Position numbers and translations under genes: made by a program. Below, piece after piece: positions 48,371-61,104 of a DNA stretch of 64,000 nucleotides. Within the stretch, counting starts at the first letter, position 1. Every line of letters starts with the position of its first letter. This DNA is from Toxoplasma gondii ME49 (lineage: Eukaryota > Apicomplexa > Conoidasida > Eucoccidiorida > Sarcocystidae), in NCBI RefSeq assembly GCF_000006565.2, contig NC_031475.1:2317190-2381189 (forward strand), written 5' to 3'. The notes under the pieces are model-generated. The model saw only the letters and a list, made by a program, of their open reading frames with translations, was not told where the DNA came from and did no database searches.

Positions 48371-51300
48371 TATATGTATAAGCCCCGTTTCTAAATACCG
48401 TTCCCCTGAGACAAATTGGCATCTCGATGATGCTCGATGGTTCGGTTTTGTGTGGGCTGTGTGGACATGGAAGCGACGCGTAACCAGTCGCCACCAAACT
48501 GGAGTTTGTCTCGAGACTGCCGATGTGGACTGCGTCCGTTAAACATCCAACACCCGTCCGCGGTCAGGGAGAGCGGCTTCAATGCAGGAAGTTGCAGCGA
48601 AAATCTCACCGGTCGCGGCGGCCCCCTCTTTGATCAACTCGCCTCCGTACCACATCGCGAGGGCATTGAAAGCAAACTGTGCGCCCTGGAAAGTGAAAAA
48701 GCAGAAAAGAACAGACGTCGAGACGACGCAGCACGTTCCGTCGTCGGCTTTCTCTCCGATTCGCAAGTCATCATGAAAAGACGCGAGATGCCCTTCGAAG
48801 CGCGTTTCGAACAGCCGCCCTCTGGCTTTTTTTTGTCAACCAGACAAACATGTCACCCCACAGTGCCACCCCCCCCCCCCGCCCCCAGGTTGCCTGTCTC
48901 GTGACTCGCATGTGCATGGAGAGACCGAAACCGCGCAGGAGGAGAAAAAAAGCGGACCGTTGCTTCCACCAGGAAGAAGGATATGCACGGCTGCGCTAAA
49001 AAAACGTGAGTCAGCAGCGCCTAGGCAGTGGCATCTGCCGGTGCGCGAAAGGCGACGCGAAGAGCGTTGAAAGCCGCGGGGTTGAGCGAGCGCAGTGGGG
49101 ATGCGTTGGTCCCGCGGGCGCCGCAGATCGCCTGCTGAACGCCGAGTTCCAAAACTCGACAAGACCAACAAAAAGGCGAAAGACAAGCACGACGCGGAGA
49201 CCGCAGTTTGAGTCGCTTCTCTGGCGCAAACCGTGGCGTCGGCGACGCCCTTTCGCCAGCAGGACCTCCTACACTGGAGGCAGCAAACATGCGCGTAGGG
49301 TGTGACGATAGCTGAGGACCGCCTCAAGAGCCGATCGACTCGCGGCCAGGCGTTCATGAGCATCTACTACGCGCTTCGCAGCCTCCGTCAAGGCCGCAGC
49401 TGGACATGCGACAGGCTGCAGGAGACACTCACCTGACTGAACCCCCAGAAGAAGCCGACGGTCGCAGCGCTCTTCGCCTGCGACACAGGATCGAGGTGCA
49501 GGCATTTCTTGTAGAGCTCGACGAAGTACTGCAGACAATACACCCGCGCGCAGACCAGCCGTAGGAGAAGGTGACGCAGACAAGCGAGCGCAGGCTGGAA
49601 CGTCGCTTCGCGCCGCGAAAGAGAGCGAGGCTTCCCCACAGACGACGCCTTGAGCGAATCCGCGAGACGATTCAAGACATGAGGAGCTCAGCGTCACGCA
49701 GACGCGCTCCGGAGACCTTCACGACATTTTTCTGTTCCGAGCCGCCACCGCCGGCGTGAGTCGGCAGTGACCACAGAGCTCGCGGTGGCGCTGCAGCGCG
49801 CGAAGCGATGGGGAGCAGTCCGAGCCAGGAAGGAACTCGAAGCAAAGACGAGGGAGAGACTCCGATCAAGCAGAAAGGCGAGGACGCGGGGATTCAGAGC
49901 ATGCGTCCGAGAGAAAAGGAAACGAGAAGGGAGAAGACGGGAGAGGGAGAAGAAAAGAAGAAGAGAAGCACGAAGCGGTGGAAACGAAAGGCGAGAAGCC
50001 TACAACAGAGACGACGCAGACGAGAGAAACGGAGAAAACAAAGCAGTTCGTCTCGACTCACAACATCTTTCCAACCACGGAAAGAAACGAGATGCGAGCA
50101 AGAGTCGAAACGAACCTGTTCAAGTCCGAAAGCGGAGACGACCCGAATGCCGCCGACCGCCTCGATGAGGACCTGCTCCGGACACCGAAGACTTTCATCT
50201 CTGTCCTTCGAGTCCTTTGATACGTGATCTGAGCCAGAGCGAACAACGCATACGTCCTTGTATATACACAATATTGTAATCTGTTCAAACAGGCGTTTGT
50301 CGGCATTCTCGCACTGACATGCGAAGCCTCAACAGGTGTGCGTCGCTGCCAAGAAATACATGCATACATACACTCATATATATATATATATATATATGTA
50401 TTTGCATGCAGACCCCGCAGAGTGGCAGTGAGTGAGGGAGGGGAGTTGAGAAGCAGGGAGAGAGGAAACCAACGAAACAAAGCGCTGAACGCATGCAAGG
50501 CCTTTGTTCTGCTGAAGCAGAAAGCAAGCACGAGCGGAAGCTCTCCGTGAAGAATCGGGATCGACAACGACGCGGAACGAAGATCATGAAGACACACCCC
50601 CGAAACATTCACTCTAGAAACAAATGTTGTGCACTGAAGAACTTTGGTTGTTTGTGTCAGAGTATTGCAAACGACCGGGAGAACGCTGGAGGTCGAAAAC
50701 AATTCAGAAAGAAGCGCCGGTTGTTCTCCTGTCTCCAGAAGCGTTCAAAGACCTCCCGCGCGTGATCGCGCGAGGCGAAACCAAAGACATCGTAATCTGC
50801 GTTGTCTTGTGTTGTCCGCTTGTCTTTGTTCACCTTTTTACTCCCCTACACGCGTCGCGTCCTGTGGGGTGCTCGGTTGGAGGCTAAACGCCTTCGCGTT
50901 TTGTCTCGCAGCTTGTGACAGCACTCCGCGCCTACCGTGGGTGTGCATGAGTCTTTCTTCCATGATGTTTGCGGGAACGAGAACGAGCAGACTCGTGACG
51001 AGAACCGCCGCCAGTCGCCAGTCACTGACAAAGGAGATCGCGCACCCTGAAAGCCGAGAAAAAAAAATCTCAAGAAAACGAACGAAATGCACGCGTTCGC
51101 GTCCACATTCACACCAACACCTGTGTGTACCCACAGTCCACCTGCACCCACATACATATACATACATACATTCATACATTCATACATACATACATACATA
51201 TACATACATACATATACATACATATACATACATTCATACATACATACATACATACATACATATACATACATATACATACATATACATACATACATTCATA

Positions 51301-54300
51301 CATACATATACATACATATACATATATATATATAGTTGTATATGCCGGTGTCGGGATAGGCTGTACGTTTGCTGCTATCTTTCCGCGAGGCGGAAAACCT
51401 GGAGGTACAGAGGAGAGATTTGAGGTACGTTCAACAGTGTCTCCACTGTAGAGGATGCATGCACATCATCCTTGGTATGGGAGGTTCCTGAACCTTAGCA
51501 CTCGTAGCTGAAGGTACCGTTCACACCGGCAGCGTTCGTCCTTTCGGCGAGCCAAGAGAGGAAAAAGCAGAAAGAACGTTGGAACAGCTACAGGTGTACA
51601 GCAAGCGCGTAGTTTCACGAGACGCATGCGAGAAAGCTACCTGTTGTAATCGCGGAAATCACCGCAGCGAGGGCCATCGGGTTGCCGCAACTTCCACTTT
51701 TCACCAGAAGGACGTCTGACGACAAAGTCGACATGAGAGCGCCTGAGATCGCACAGGCAGGAGATCGATGCAGATATAGATCACATTCCTACGCATGTCA
51801 ATATATGCTGTGATATGCATGTAGATGGATATCAGTATCAGTCGGTACGTATGTCCACATATATACATATATATACATATATATACATATATATACATAT
51901 ATATACATATATATACATATATATACATATATATACATATATATACATATATACACTGTATACATGTATATGGAAAGGCACATAGAAGCGTGTAGTTAGC
52001 GCTCCATATACATGGGAAAACGAACATCTCCGCAGGCGTGTTGATGGTCGAACAGACAACGCATCTGAGTTTTCTCTGAAACACTGCATGCGCACTGCAT
52101 GCGCGCTCCGGACGGTCTCCTGTCTCGGTCTCGAAAAACCCGGAAATGTCTCGCCTTTTCGTCCGTTCGTGAGAGTCCCCTCGGTTTACGTGGACACCCC
52201 GAAGAGACTCGACGCGTCTGCAGGTTACGCCCAACGTCGAACCTCCCCCTTCTCTTTCTCTCCTCGCGTTCAAATCGATTTCCGGGTGTGCTTGGCCTCT
52301 GCCGCTTTAGAAGACAAACTGTGTTTCGAACGTTTTGGAACGACGCGGCGAATACGGAAGTCCATGCATTGCTGCACCTCTCACCGACGCTATTTTTGGG
52401 ATCGTCAAAGAAAGCGACGTCCTGATGGATGGTCTGGAGGAAGGCTCTGCTTCGGAGGTCAGCAGTCACCTTCGACCCCATGTACTCGATGCCAGTGAAT
52501 TTAACCCACTCGATGACGAACGTCGAGATAGCCAGGCACACAAAGGCAAGCGCCCATTTGTTCGCCTAAAATTAAAAAAAACGAAAAAATGAAAAGACGA
52601 AATAGCCCACTTGCCGTCTCGTGTGCGTTTGCGCTGACCTCCCTTGACACGATAATAACTCGCCCAGACAGGACACAGACACAGATACAGATACAGACAC
52701 AGACACAGACGGCCGCTTGGCTAGTTCTTCTGTCTTGTTCTCCGCCTGTATCTCTGCTCTCGCGTTGTTCTCAGGCTTCTGTGGGATATACGCGAAAAGA
52801 CAAAGTCACTTTCGCAGGCGATCCAAGAAGAGTTGAACGAGTTCCTTCCGCTAAAAAAAAAGCCCGTCTCTCCTGCTTCCGCCTCACATGTAAATCTCCC
52901 AAGTCTCAAGCGACTGCGAGCACTCACTCCGCGATGCCCGACGGCAAAAATATATAATCAGTGCATGGATACAAGGATACGGAAACCGGTGGACTACACA
53001 TTCACGTACAGAAGAGGACGATTCCAGGGGGACACCAGAGAATTAAGAAGATGACGCACATTTTAAAAAAAACGCATCTATAGGGATAATCATGCACACT
53101 TGAGCACAACATCAAATTATGCAGGACGAGGCACAGGGTCTGAAAAAAAAACTTATCTATGCACATGAGTATATATATATATATATATATATTTACATGT
53201 ATACATAAATATACATGAACATCTATCTAGCCTCGTGAATCGGCACATTCGAATCCATGGAAGTGAATCCCGAAAACGAGCCTGAACTCCACGTACCTCG
53301 TCGGAGACTTCGTCAGGGTCGAGGCGGAAGAACACAGCTATGAATCGAGAGAACATGACCGAGTACGCAGGGAAGACAGCTCTGAAAAAGAAAAGAAAAT
53401 GTGAGTCACGCATCAACGCCCTGACACGCGAAACGCCATCTGAGACTCGAGCTTCTCATTCCGACAAGGTCAACTGAAAGTTCACAAAACATCCATCCAG
53501 AGAAAAACACAGCTGGAAGGAATCCGGTAAACGCGAGAGCGCGACGAGCGCAAAACTCGACGGGCAACTCAGGCGCATGCCGCCACAGAGACCGCAAAAA
53601 GCGACATGCATACGCACATCGAAGCGTCTACGCTCCTGCCAGTGAGGCGCGCATATGCTCATTCACCTCCAGCAGCAAAGACCCCATGCCTTTCTACGTA
53701 GGCATATTCACACACACACAGGGCAAGGTGCGGTAACCAGCACATAAACATACATACAGCATAAATGTATATAAATCTATATATATATATATATGTAATG
53801 GACATATATATATAATATATATATATATATACCTAGTGTAAACTCATAGATGTGTATGAAGGTAGATATATATATATATATAATGAATATAAATATATAC
53901 ATGACGATAGACATACGTCTTCATATATGAACCGTCAACGATGCCACCAGGTTCGTTATTACGAGGAGGCGACAGGACAGATACTGACGGTAACAAGGCC
54001 TGAACGCGACCTGATCAGACGCGGCAGTGGTTACCATCACCAGCCGAGATCACCCGCGACCGATCTTTCAAACATCGACGCTGGCACCCCATCCCAACGA
54101 AACGAACTCGACACTCATACTTCGGTCTCTGTATCCGCAGAAACGCATACATTTGGTAAATGTCCTTATGCATACTACACATCTCCATGCACGCATTACC
54201 TGTATGTACATACACATACATACATAAACATATACATATACACATATATACATATATACATATATATATATATAAACATATATACATATACATATATATA

Positions 54301-57300
54301 TATACATATATGTAGAGTTCTATACATAGAGATGGCGCAAACGGGGAAATCACCGAGTTGCTTGCAGCTCAGGAAGAAACGATTGTTTTGGTGGCTTCCG
54401 TCGCAGGAAGGAAGGGAGCGTTTTTTTCCATACCCGGAACAAGCAGCGGCGATGAGCGTGACAATGTACACAGGCCAGTAGCGGAGAGCGAGGCCAAAAA
54501 TCCTCGATTTGCTGACAGGTGGCGGCGCATGGGGATCTCGCGGTGCGACTTTCTTTTTCAGGCATAGACAACGTCTCGTTGCATCCGTGACATCTGAAAA
54601 CACAATGCAGAATCCAGGTCTTCCTCGCCTCGCTCCTGCTCTCGCTCCTGCTCTCGCTCCTGCTCTCGCTCACGGACGGTGCTTCTCTCTGGCAGATCTG
54701 TGTCGCGGAGAGTTCAGAGCCGCGGATCACTCGAGAGAACCAGGGGCAGAGAAGCGAAGCAACGCACAGTCCGGTGTCTAGACACTGCAGTTTTTCGACT
54801 CTCTCCCCACTTGGGTTTGAAGGCGAAAGGAGGGAGAAATGCGTGTACGTTGACAGCGACATGAAAACTGGGGAAAAGCAAAACTGCGAAAAGTCCTCAC
54901 ACCCATTTCGCGAGAGGCGAGACACCGCGCAAGCGACAAACAGGCTTGGAGCACCGTCGAGACATATACGACGCCGAAAGCTGGAGTGTGACAGACACGA
55001 TGGAGCAGTGAGAAGGAACGCCCTGTCGAGAGAACCCCAGAGGCCTGCAGTCCTGTCCGCTAACCGACACAACGCCCGCATGCAAGGAAGCGACAAAAGA
55101 CAACTAAAACCATCGGTCCGGACGAAAGGATCTTCCTCGGCTACGACGGAATTAAGAGGCAAAGACGAAAACCTCACGCAATGAATTCTTGCAAAACGGG
55201 AATGAGTCTTGTTCTCACCTGTGCCAAGAAGGTGCTCAGAAATGCGAGAGATCGACGAAGTGACTGAGTCCCGGCGGCTGGTCAGCTGGCGCATGCAAAC
55301 ACGCAACGAAACCACATAACGCATGCACGGACTTGGGCGCATGCGCGAAAAAACTCCATGCAAGAAAATGCATGAATCAAACCGAAACAGCTGCTGCGGG
55401 AGCGCAGTGCGCCTGAAGGGGAGTTTCTCACACCCTTCGGAATGAGGTACTCCCTGCGCCATGTAAAGAGGAAAGAAATGCCTGGCGCGTCGCTGCGAGT
55501 TCTTCTTCAGGACGAAGAAACATTCGGAGGGACCTCTCCGAGAACGTTGAACACAATGGGGACAAAGCGGAAAACATTGAAACAAAGTGCAGAGTCCAAA
55601 GCGTCATCTCCGGCGTTTTTACAGCTCCCTTGTCTCTGCCAACGTCTACGTGACGCTCCCGGTGCAAATGCCAGAAGTGATGCACTGATAACTTCCTTCA
55701 AAAAGGAAAGTGTATCGCGACATTCGTCAGTGTCTGCTTCGGCCTGGAGACGAAGCGTAAAACAACGAAACTCGACACGTTAACATAAGAATAGAGAGGC
55801 ACATAGCTAAATCGGTAGATGAAAATAAATATACATAAATATATATATAATATGTATATATATAATACGTATATATATAATATGTATATATATAATATGT
55901 ATATATAATATGTATATATATAATATGTATATATAATATGTATATATATAATATGTATATATAATATGTATATATATAATATGTATATATATAATATGTA
56001 TATATATAATATGTATATCTGAAGACATGTCGTTTAGAGTTGCCTCTACGTTTTTCTTTCGCACCGGAAAAGAGGGGTGTTTTTCCATGCTCTGAGCAGC
56101 AGCGACGCTGGCATTTGTGGTCGTTTCGACGAGAACTTCCGTGCTCGCTTCTTCTTCTTTCTCCTCGTCGCCTCCGTGGAGGCCTGCGAGCTGCGACTGG
56201 ACCAAGCTGAAATACAGACCGCTCTACAGGTACGAAACAGCCACAGGCCGAGGAGAAACCATCGGAAACGGGGGAGTGTCTGGAGTCCAGGGGAGGCGCC
56301 TCCCGCTCTCGATGCCTCGGTTCTCTGGGACAACCGCATGCGGCGACGAAGACGGAGGCCGAGAAACGAGGGCGCCGCTGGTGAGGTGAAACAAGAGAGG
56401 AAAAAGAACAGGCACACGAAGCGGGAGGCCAAGAGAGCAGGATCGCAAGCGCACATGGAAGAGATTCGACAGAAGTCAAACGGAACTGCGAACTCAAGAA
56501 GCGCCTCGCTTGCGGCATCCTACGAAGGGAAGTATCTCAGCAGAAAGAAAGAACGAAAGAAAGAAAGAAAGATGTCACGGACAGCGAACGCCCGCACGCA
56601 GATTTTCTCACGTGTACTGGGCACTAAAGAAGTCTGTGAACCTCCTTCTGCATCCAGGAGGATCTGCGGCTGGAGCATGCGTATGTTCACCTCGTCTTTC
56701 ATCAGTTCTTCATGGGAGCCTTGCTGCACAACAGCGGAGCCGCCCGCGTCGTCTCTTTGGCCAAGGACAACGATGAGATCTGCTCGCCGAATCGTGCTCA
56801 GGCGATGCGCGATGATGATCGTCGTCACTCCTGTCGACTCGATGAGGCGGTCCAAGGCGGCCTGGCACCGACGCGAAGCGCGGAACGCGTGATGCATTTC
56901 GAATAAGAAAAGCGAAGAACAGGCGAGGAATCCAGACGAGAAAGCCAAGGTGAAACGAACCAAAAAAACACAAGAATGGGGATGCAATGCGTGTGCAGCG
57001 GCCGACGCGGGCGGTTGGGTCGGAGAAAAGAAGTTTACACATCTTCCTGCGGCCGTAGAACATCCAATCCCCATCTAAGTGGAGTCTGCCCTACTGAAGT
57101 GACGATCGCTCAAACCAGATGAGCTTCGGCAGCTCGACTTCCCTTCCAGGTCTGCTTCTCAGACTTCACCGCTCTCTCTTCGCTTTCCACGATTCGACTG
57201 CAGATACGCCGCAGGTCTCGGCGCTTGTCGAATCTGCGCCGTGACCCTCTGGCCTCGCCCAAGCGAGCAGACGCTCCCAGCGAGAACAGACTGTACCTAC

Positions 57301-60300
57301 ATCCCCATTTACCTGCGCGAGTGACTGTACCTATACATGCGCATGCGCAGTTGCGGTCTTCTCTGGAGCTCTTTGCCTTCGCGGCAAAGTAGATGCGCTG
57401 GACCTGGTCCACTGCTTTGTGCACACACAGGCAGCCGACAGTATCGCGTGAGAGATACTCACCTGAACCACGCGCTCTGAAGCATTGTCGAGTGCAGAGG
57501 TCGCCTCATCGAAAATCAAGATGGACGGATGGCGAATCTACGAAAGAGAGAAGAAACATGAGAACACTCCGGAGATGCAGAAAGTCGAGACAATCGATTT
57601 CGGAGTTCCTTCTTTTGTCCTTTTCCTTTCTTTTGAACAATCTCGAACACCCACCCGTTGGTGGACGACATCACTCCTTTCTCGGCTTCTGCTGAATTCG
57701 TTCGACTGTGTCTCCCTGTGTCGTCTCCTTCTTGTCTTTTCTTCTTCTTCCTTCTCTGTTGGCGCCCTGTGCTCTGCGGCTCCTCTCTGTTTCTCTACTG
57801 TCTCCTTCTCTCCTTCCAGCTATCCTTATCTTCTTCTTTTCCATCCATTCTTTTCACTCGCCTCATCCTATCATCCTCTTTTTTCTCTTCTTTCTCTTTC
57901 CGCTGCCTCTTTGCTTACGAGGGCGCGAGCAATCGCAACGCGTTGCTTCTGGCCGCCGGAGAGCTGAGACCCCCTCGACCCACAGTGTGTCTCGTATTTC
58001 TCTGCAAAGTCGGAAATGAAGCCTGCGGCGTTCGCCTTCTGCGCCGCGGCCTCGACTTCTGCATGCGTCACGCGGCTCCGAGACCCAAGTGCGATATTCT
58101 CTTCGACCTGTGCAGACACCGCAGAAACAGCAGATGCGCGCAGCGCCTCATGACCGCAAGAGACAGGAAGACGAACGGCGGTGCAAAGAAAGCGAGAACA
58201 GAAGGAGGCGCGGCGCACAGCGAGAAGAAGAGCCGAACAAGGAGGCAGGAGAGAAGAGATAGATAGAGAGAAAAAGCGAACAGGAGAGGAAACAAGAGAA
58301 AACGAGGAGAAAGAAGCGACAATGAAGGCAGTCGTCCCCAAGGTGTGGAGAGCCCTCCTCGACGCCCGAGGAGGAAACGCGCGCGCGTCGAACACAAGCG
58401 AGAAACTCTCATGAGGCAGAGAGGGAATCCCCGAAAATGAGAGATGAAAACTCCGAGAGTGGAGAGAGGACGGAGCTGGGGAAGGTGACAAAGCTCCCGC
58501 CTAGCACCTAGGCCGCCTCTGCCACAAAAAGAGACTTGCTGAACGCACCGTTGCAGAGAACAGTCTCGGCTCTTGACTAACAACGCCCAGGCCCTCTCGC
58601 AGCGTCGCCAAGTTGATCTCTTTCAGCGGCCTGCAGAAACACAGATGGAGCCTTGTGCTCGCCTCGGCTTGCATGCACGCTATACTAAAACACTTGGCTT
58701 TTCAGTTCTCCGCTGTCCTCGGGAGTTCACAGAGAAAAAACTGCATACTTCCAGATACAAAGAACTCCACACACGTCGTACCTACATTTGTGTGTAGGCA
58801 TGTGCGTACCGAGCGCGAAAAGAACACAACGGTCCACTGCATGCATCTAAAGGCCATTCTGTGGCGGCCGGTCTTCTCCGGGAAACTCTTCACTTGCTTT
58901 TGTGCCACCCCTCGGAAAAAAGAGATGCGCTCGATGCAAAAATGTGAGCCGGTAAATACAAATAAACACATTTTAGAGATCTGTGCCTGCAACTGTGGTT
59001 TCGAGGTGAATATCGCAACATGTATTTTTGGATAAAAATGCAAGCATACACATATTTTTTAAAAATCTACACAAATTGATCTATGTGCCTATGCGCACAT
59101 GACCATATGCGCCATACAGTACTCCGTATCGAAGCGCGAATACAAATTGTATCGAATCTACAGCCATGTATAAATGGATACGTCTACGCCTCCCCAAATG
59201 TCTATTTTGCTGTAAAACAGATGGCGAAATGGCCTGTGCATTGGCACTCGCATGGGTGACCTGAGAAGCGCAAGATCGTGGCTCGGACAGGAAAGAACGT
59301 CTGCTTCCAGACGTTTCGCCAAGTCGATAATAACATTCAGGAAACAGGGATGTTGGCCTCACGTGTTGCCAACTCGGACGGTCCCGGCGCTGGGCTCGTA
59401 CTGCCTTTGCAGCAGTTGAACGATGGTCGACTTTCCACACCCTGAACAGCAGAGGAAGCGTAAGGGGCGACCGACGTTGAAGAAGAAAAGTGAAAAGCCA
59501 ACGAAATGCAGGACGCAAGAGGCCTGCAGAAGCCTGCGATTTCAGCCGGCCACCGCGTCCTCCCCGTGGACTTCTCCCGAGTCCGCAGACGTAAACTTCT
59601 CCAACATTCCGGGTGGCGCATGCGACAGGCTGCGCGTCAGTCTCCCTTTCTGGGCCTTGTTTCCGATCGCGACAAGCTCTCGACATCTGTGGATTCCCCG
59701 AGTCTCCTTCTCGCTGCAGACTGGTGAAGCCGCTGGAGTGAGTCCATGGATCATTTGGAGTTTGAGTGGTGTGTAGAGTCGAATCTGACATTTATGTCGA
59801 TGTGCACCGCAACGTGGAAACAAGTATGTCCGTTCCCTCTGCCCCACCGCAGAGGTTTCATGCTTTGACACCGGAGCCGAAGTCAGCGGTCTCAGCTGGA
59901 TGTTAAGTACCTCTTGTTGCACGAGCTGCGGATCATGTGAGGTGGAATTCGATCGACTGCCTGTGTGTGGAAACGCAACTGGTGCGACAGACGGAACACC
60001 TGGGAAAGTACAGAGAAGAGACGCACCAGAGCCGCCAACGAGAGCCACCGATTTGCCTGCTGGAATCCGAAGGTTCAAGTCTTTCAGAACGGTTTTCTCC
60101 GGTCGGGAGGGATACGCAAACGTCACGTTCTCGTAGACGATGTCTCCTGTCAAGTTGACGTCTTTCTGCAGCGAACAAGCCACAGGTCCAACGTCCGAAT
60201 AAAGCAAAACCAATCGAAGCGCCCGAGGCAAGAAGCGCGAAACGTTCATTGTCGGCTATTCACACTGGTCAACGCGGTCCGCCTCCGAGTACTCGCACAC

Positions 60301-60496
60301 CCCAGCCTCATGAAGCGCACCAAAGGAAATCTCTCTTTGGTCCGTTACACAACCACATGTCTCTTAATCTCTCGCTCCACGCCCATACACAAGAACAACT
60401 CCCTACGCTTTTATTTATCTATATATAAATATATATATATAAATATACCTGTTGATGTGGGTAAAAAACGCGCATGTTCGTATATATCTAGGCGTT

Positions 60497-60531
<35 letters not shown>

Positions 60532-61070
60532 GAGAGATAGTCGACGTATGGACGGTAGTCCAGAAGCGGGAGGCGCCGAGCCTGTTGTGTAGCGGAAGGA
60601 AGGAATCCTACCAGGCAGAAGTCCTTCCTCGAGAAACCTCGCCATGGAACGTCGAGACATGTCACAGGTCGCTCTTCTGGAAGAGCCGTGGAATACAGAA
60701 TGAAACAAATGGACAAGAAGCAAGTACGCGGAGACAGCTGAAATGAAACATATCGGATAACATCAAGTGGAGCGAAAACAAAGAACGAGTCTTCTTACCA
60801 GTCCGCTCTCGTCCAGCGGGTCCAGCTGCGATTTTCGGTTGATGATCTCCAACAGGTCGTTCGCAGCTTCGACAGCCTGGCGATGAAAAACGAGGAAACA
60901 GGAAAAACATGTCTCCCAATTTACGCATGTTTATTGATATAAGACATATCCTGACTGAACAGATATATGACATTTGCTGCGTTTATATATGTACACATAC
61001 ATACAGTACAGATAGACTGGTTCACGTGATTGCGCGGTATATATCTCTCTATATATATACATATATATAC

Positions 61071-61104
<34 letters not shown>

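Noticed and set aside
51146..51335. CRISPR-like regular array
   Set aside because: The units are simple tetranucleotide repeats without spacers in a eukaryotic intron.
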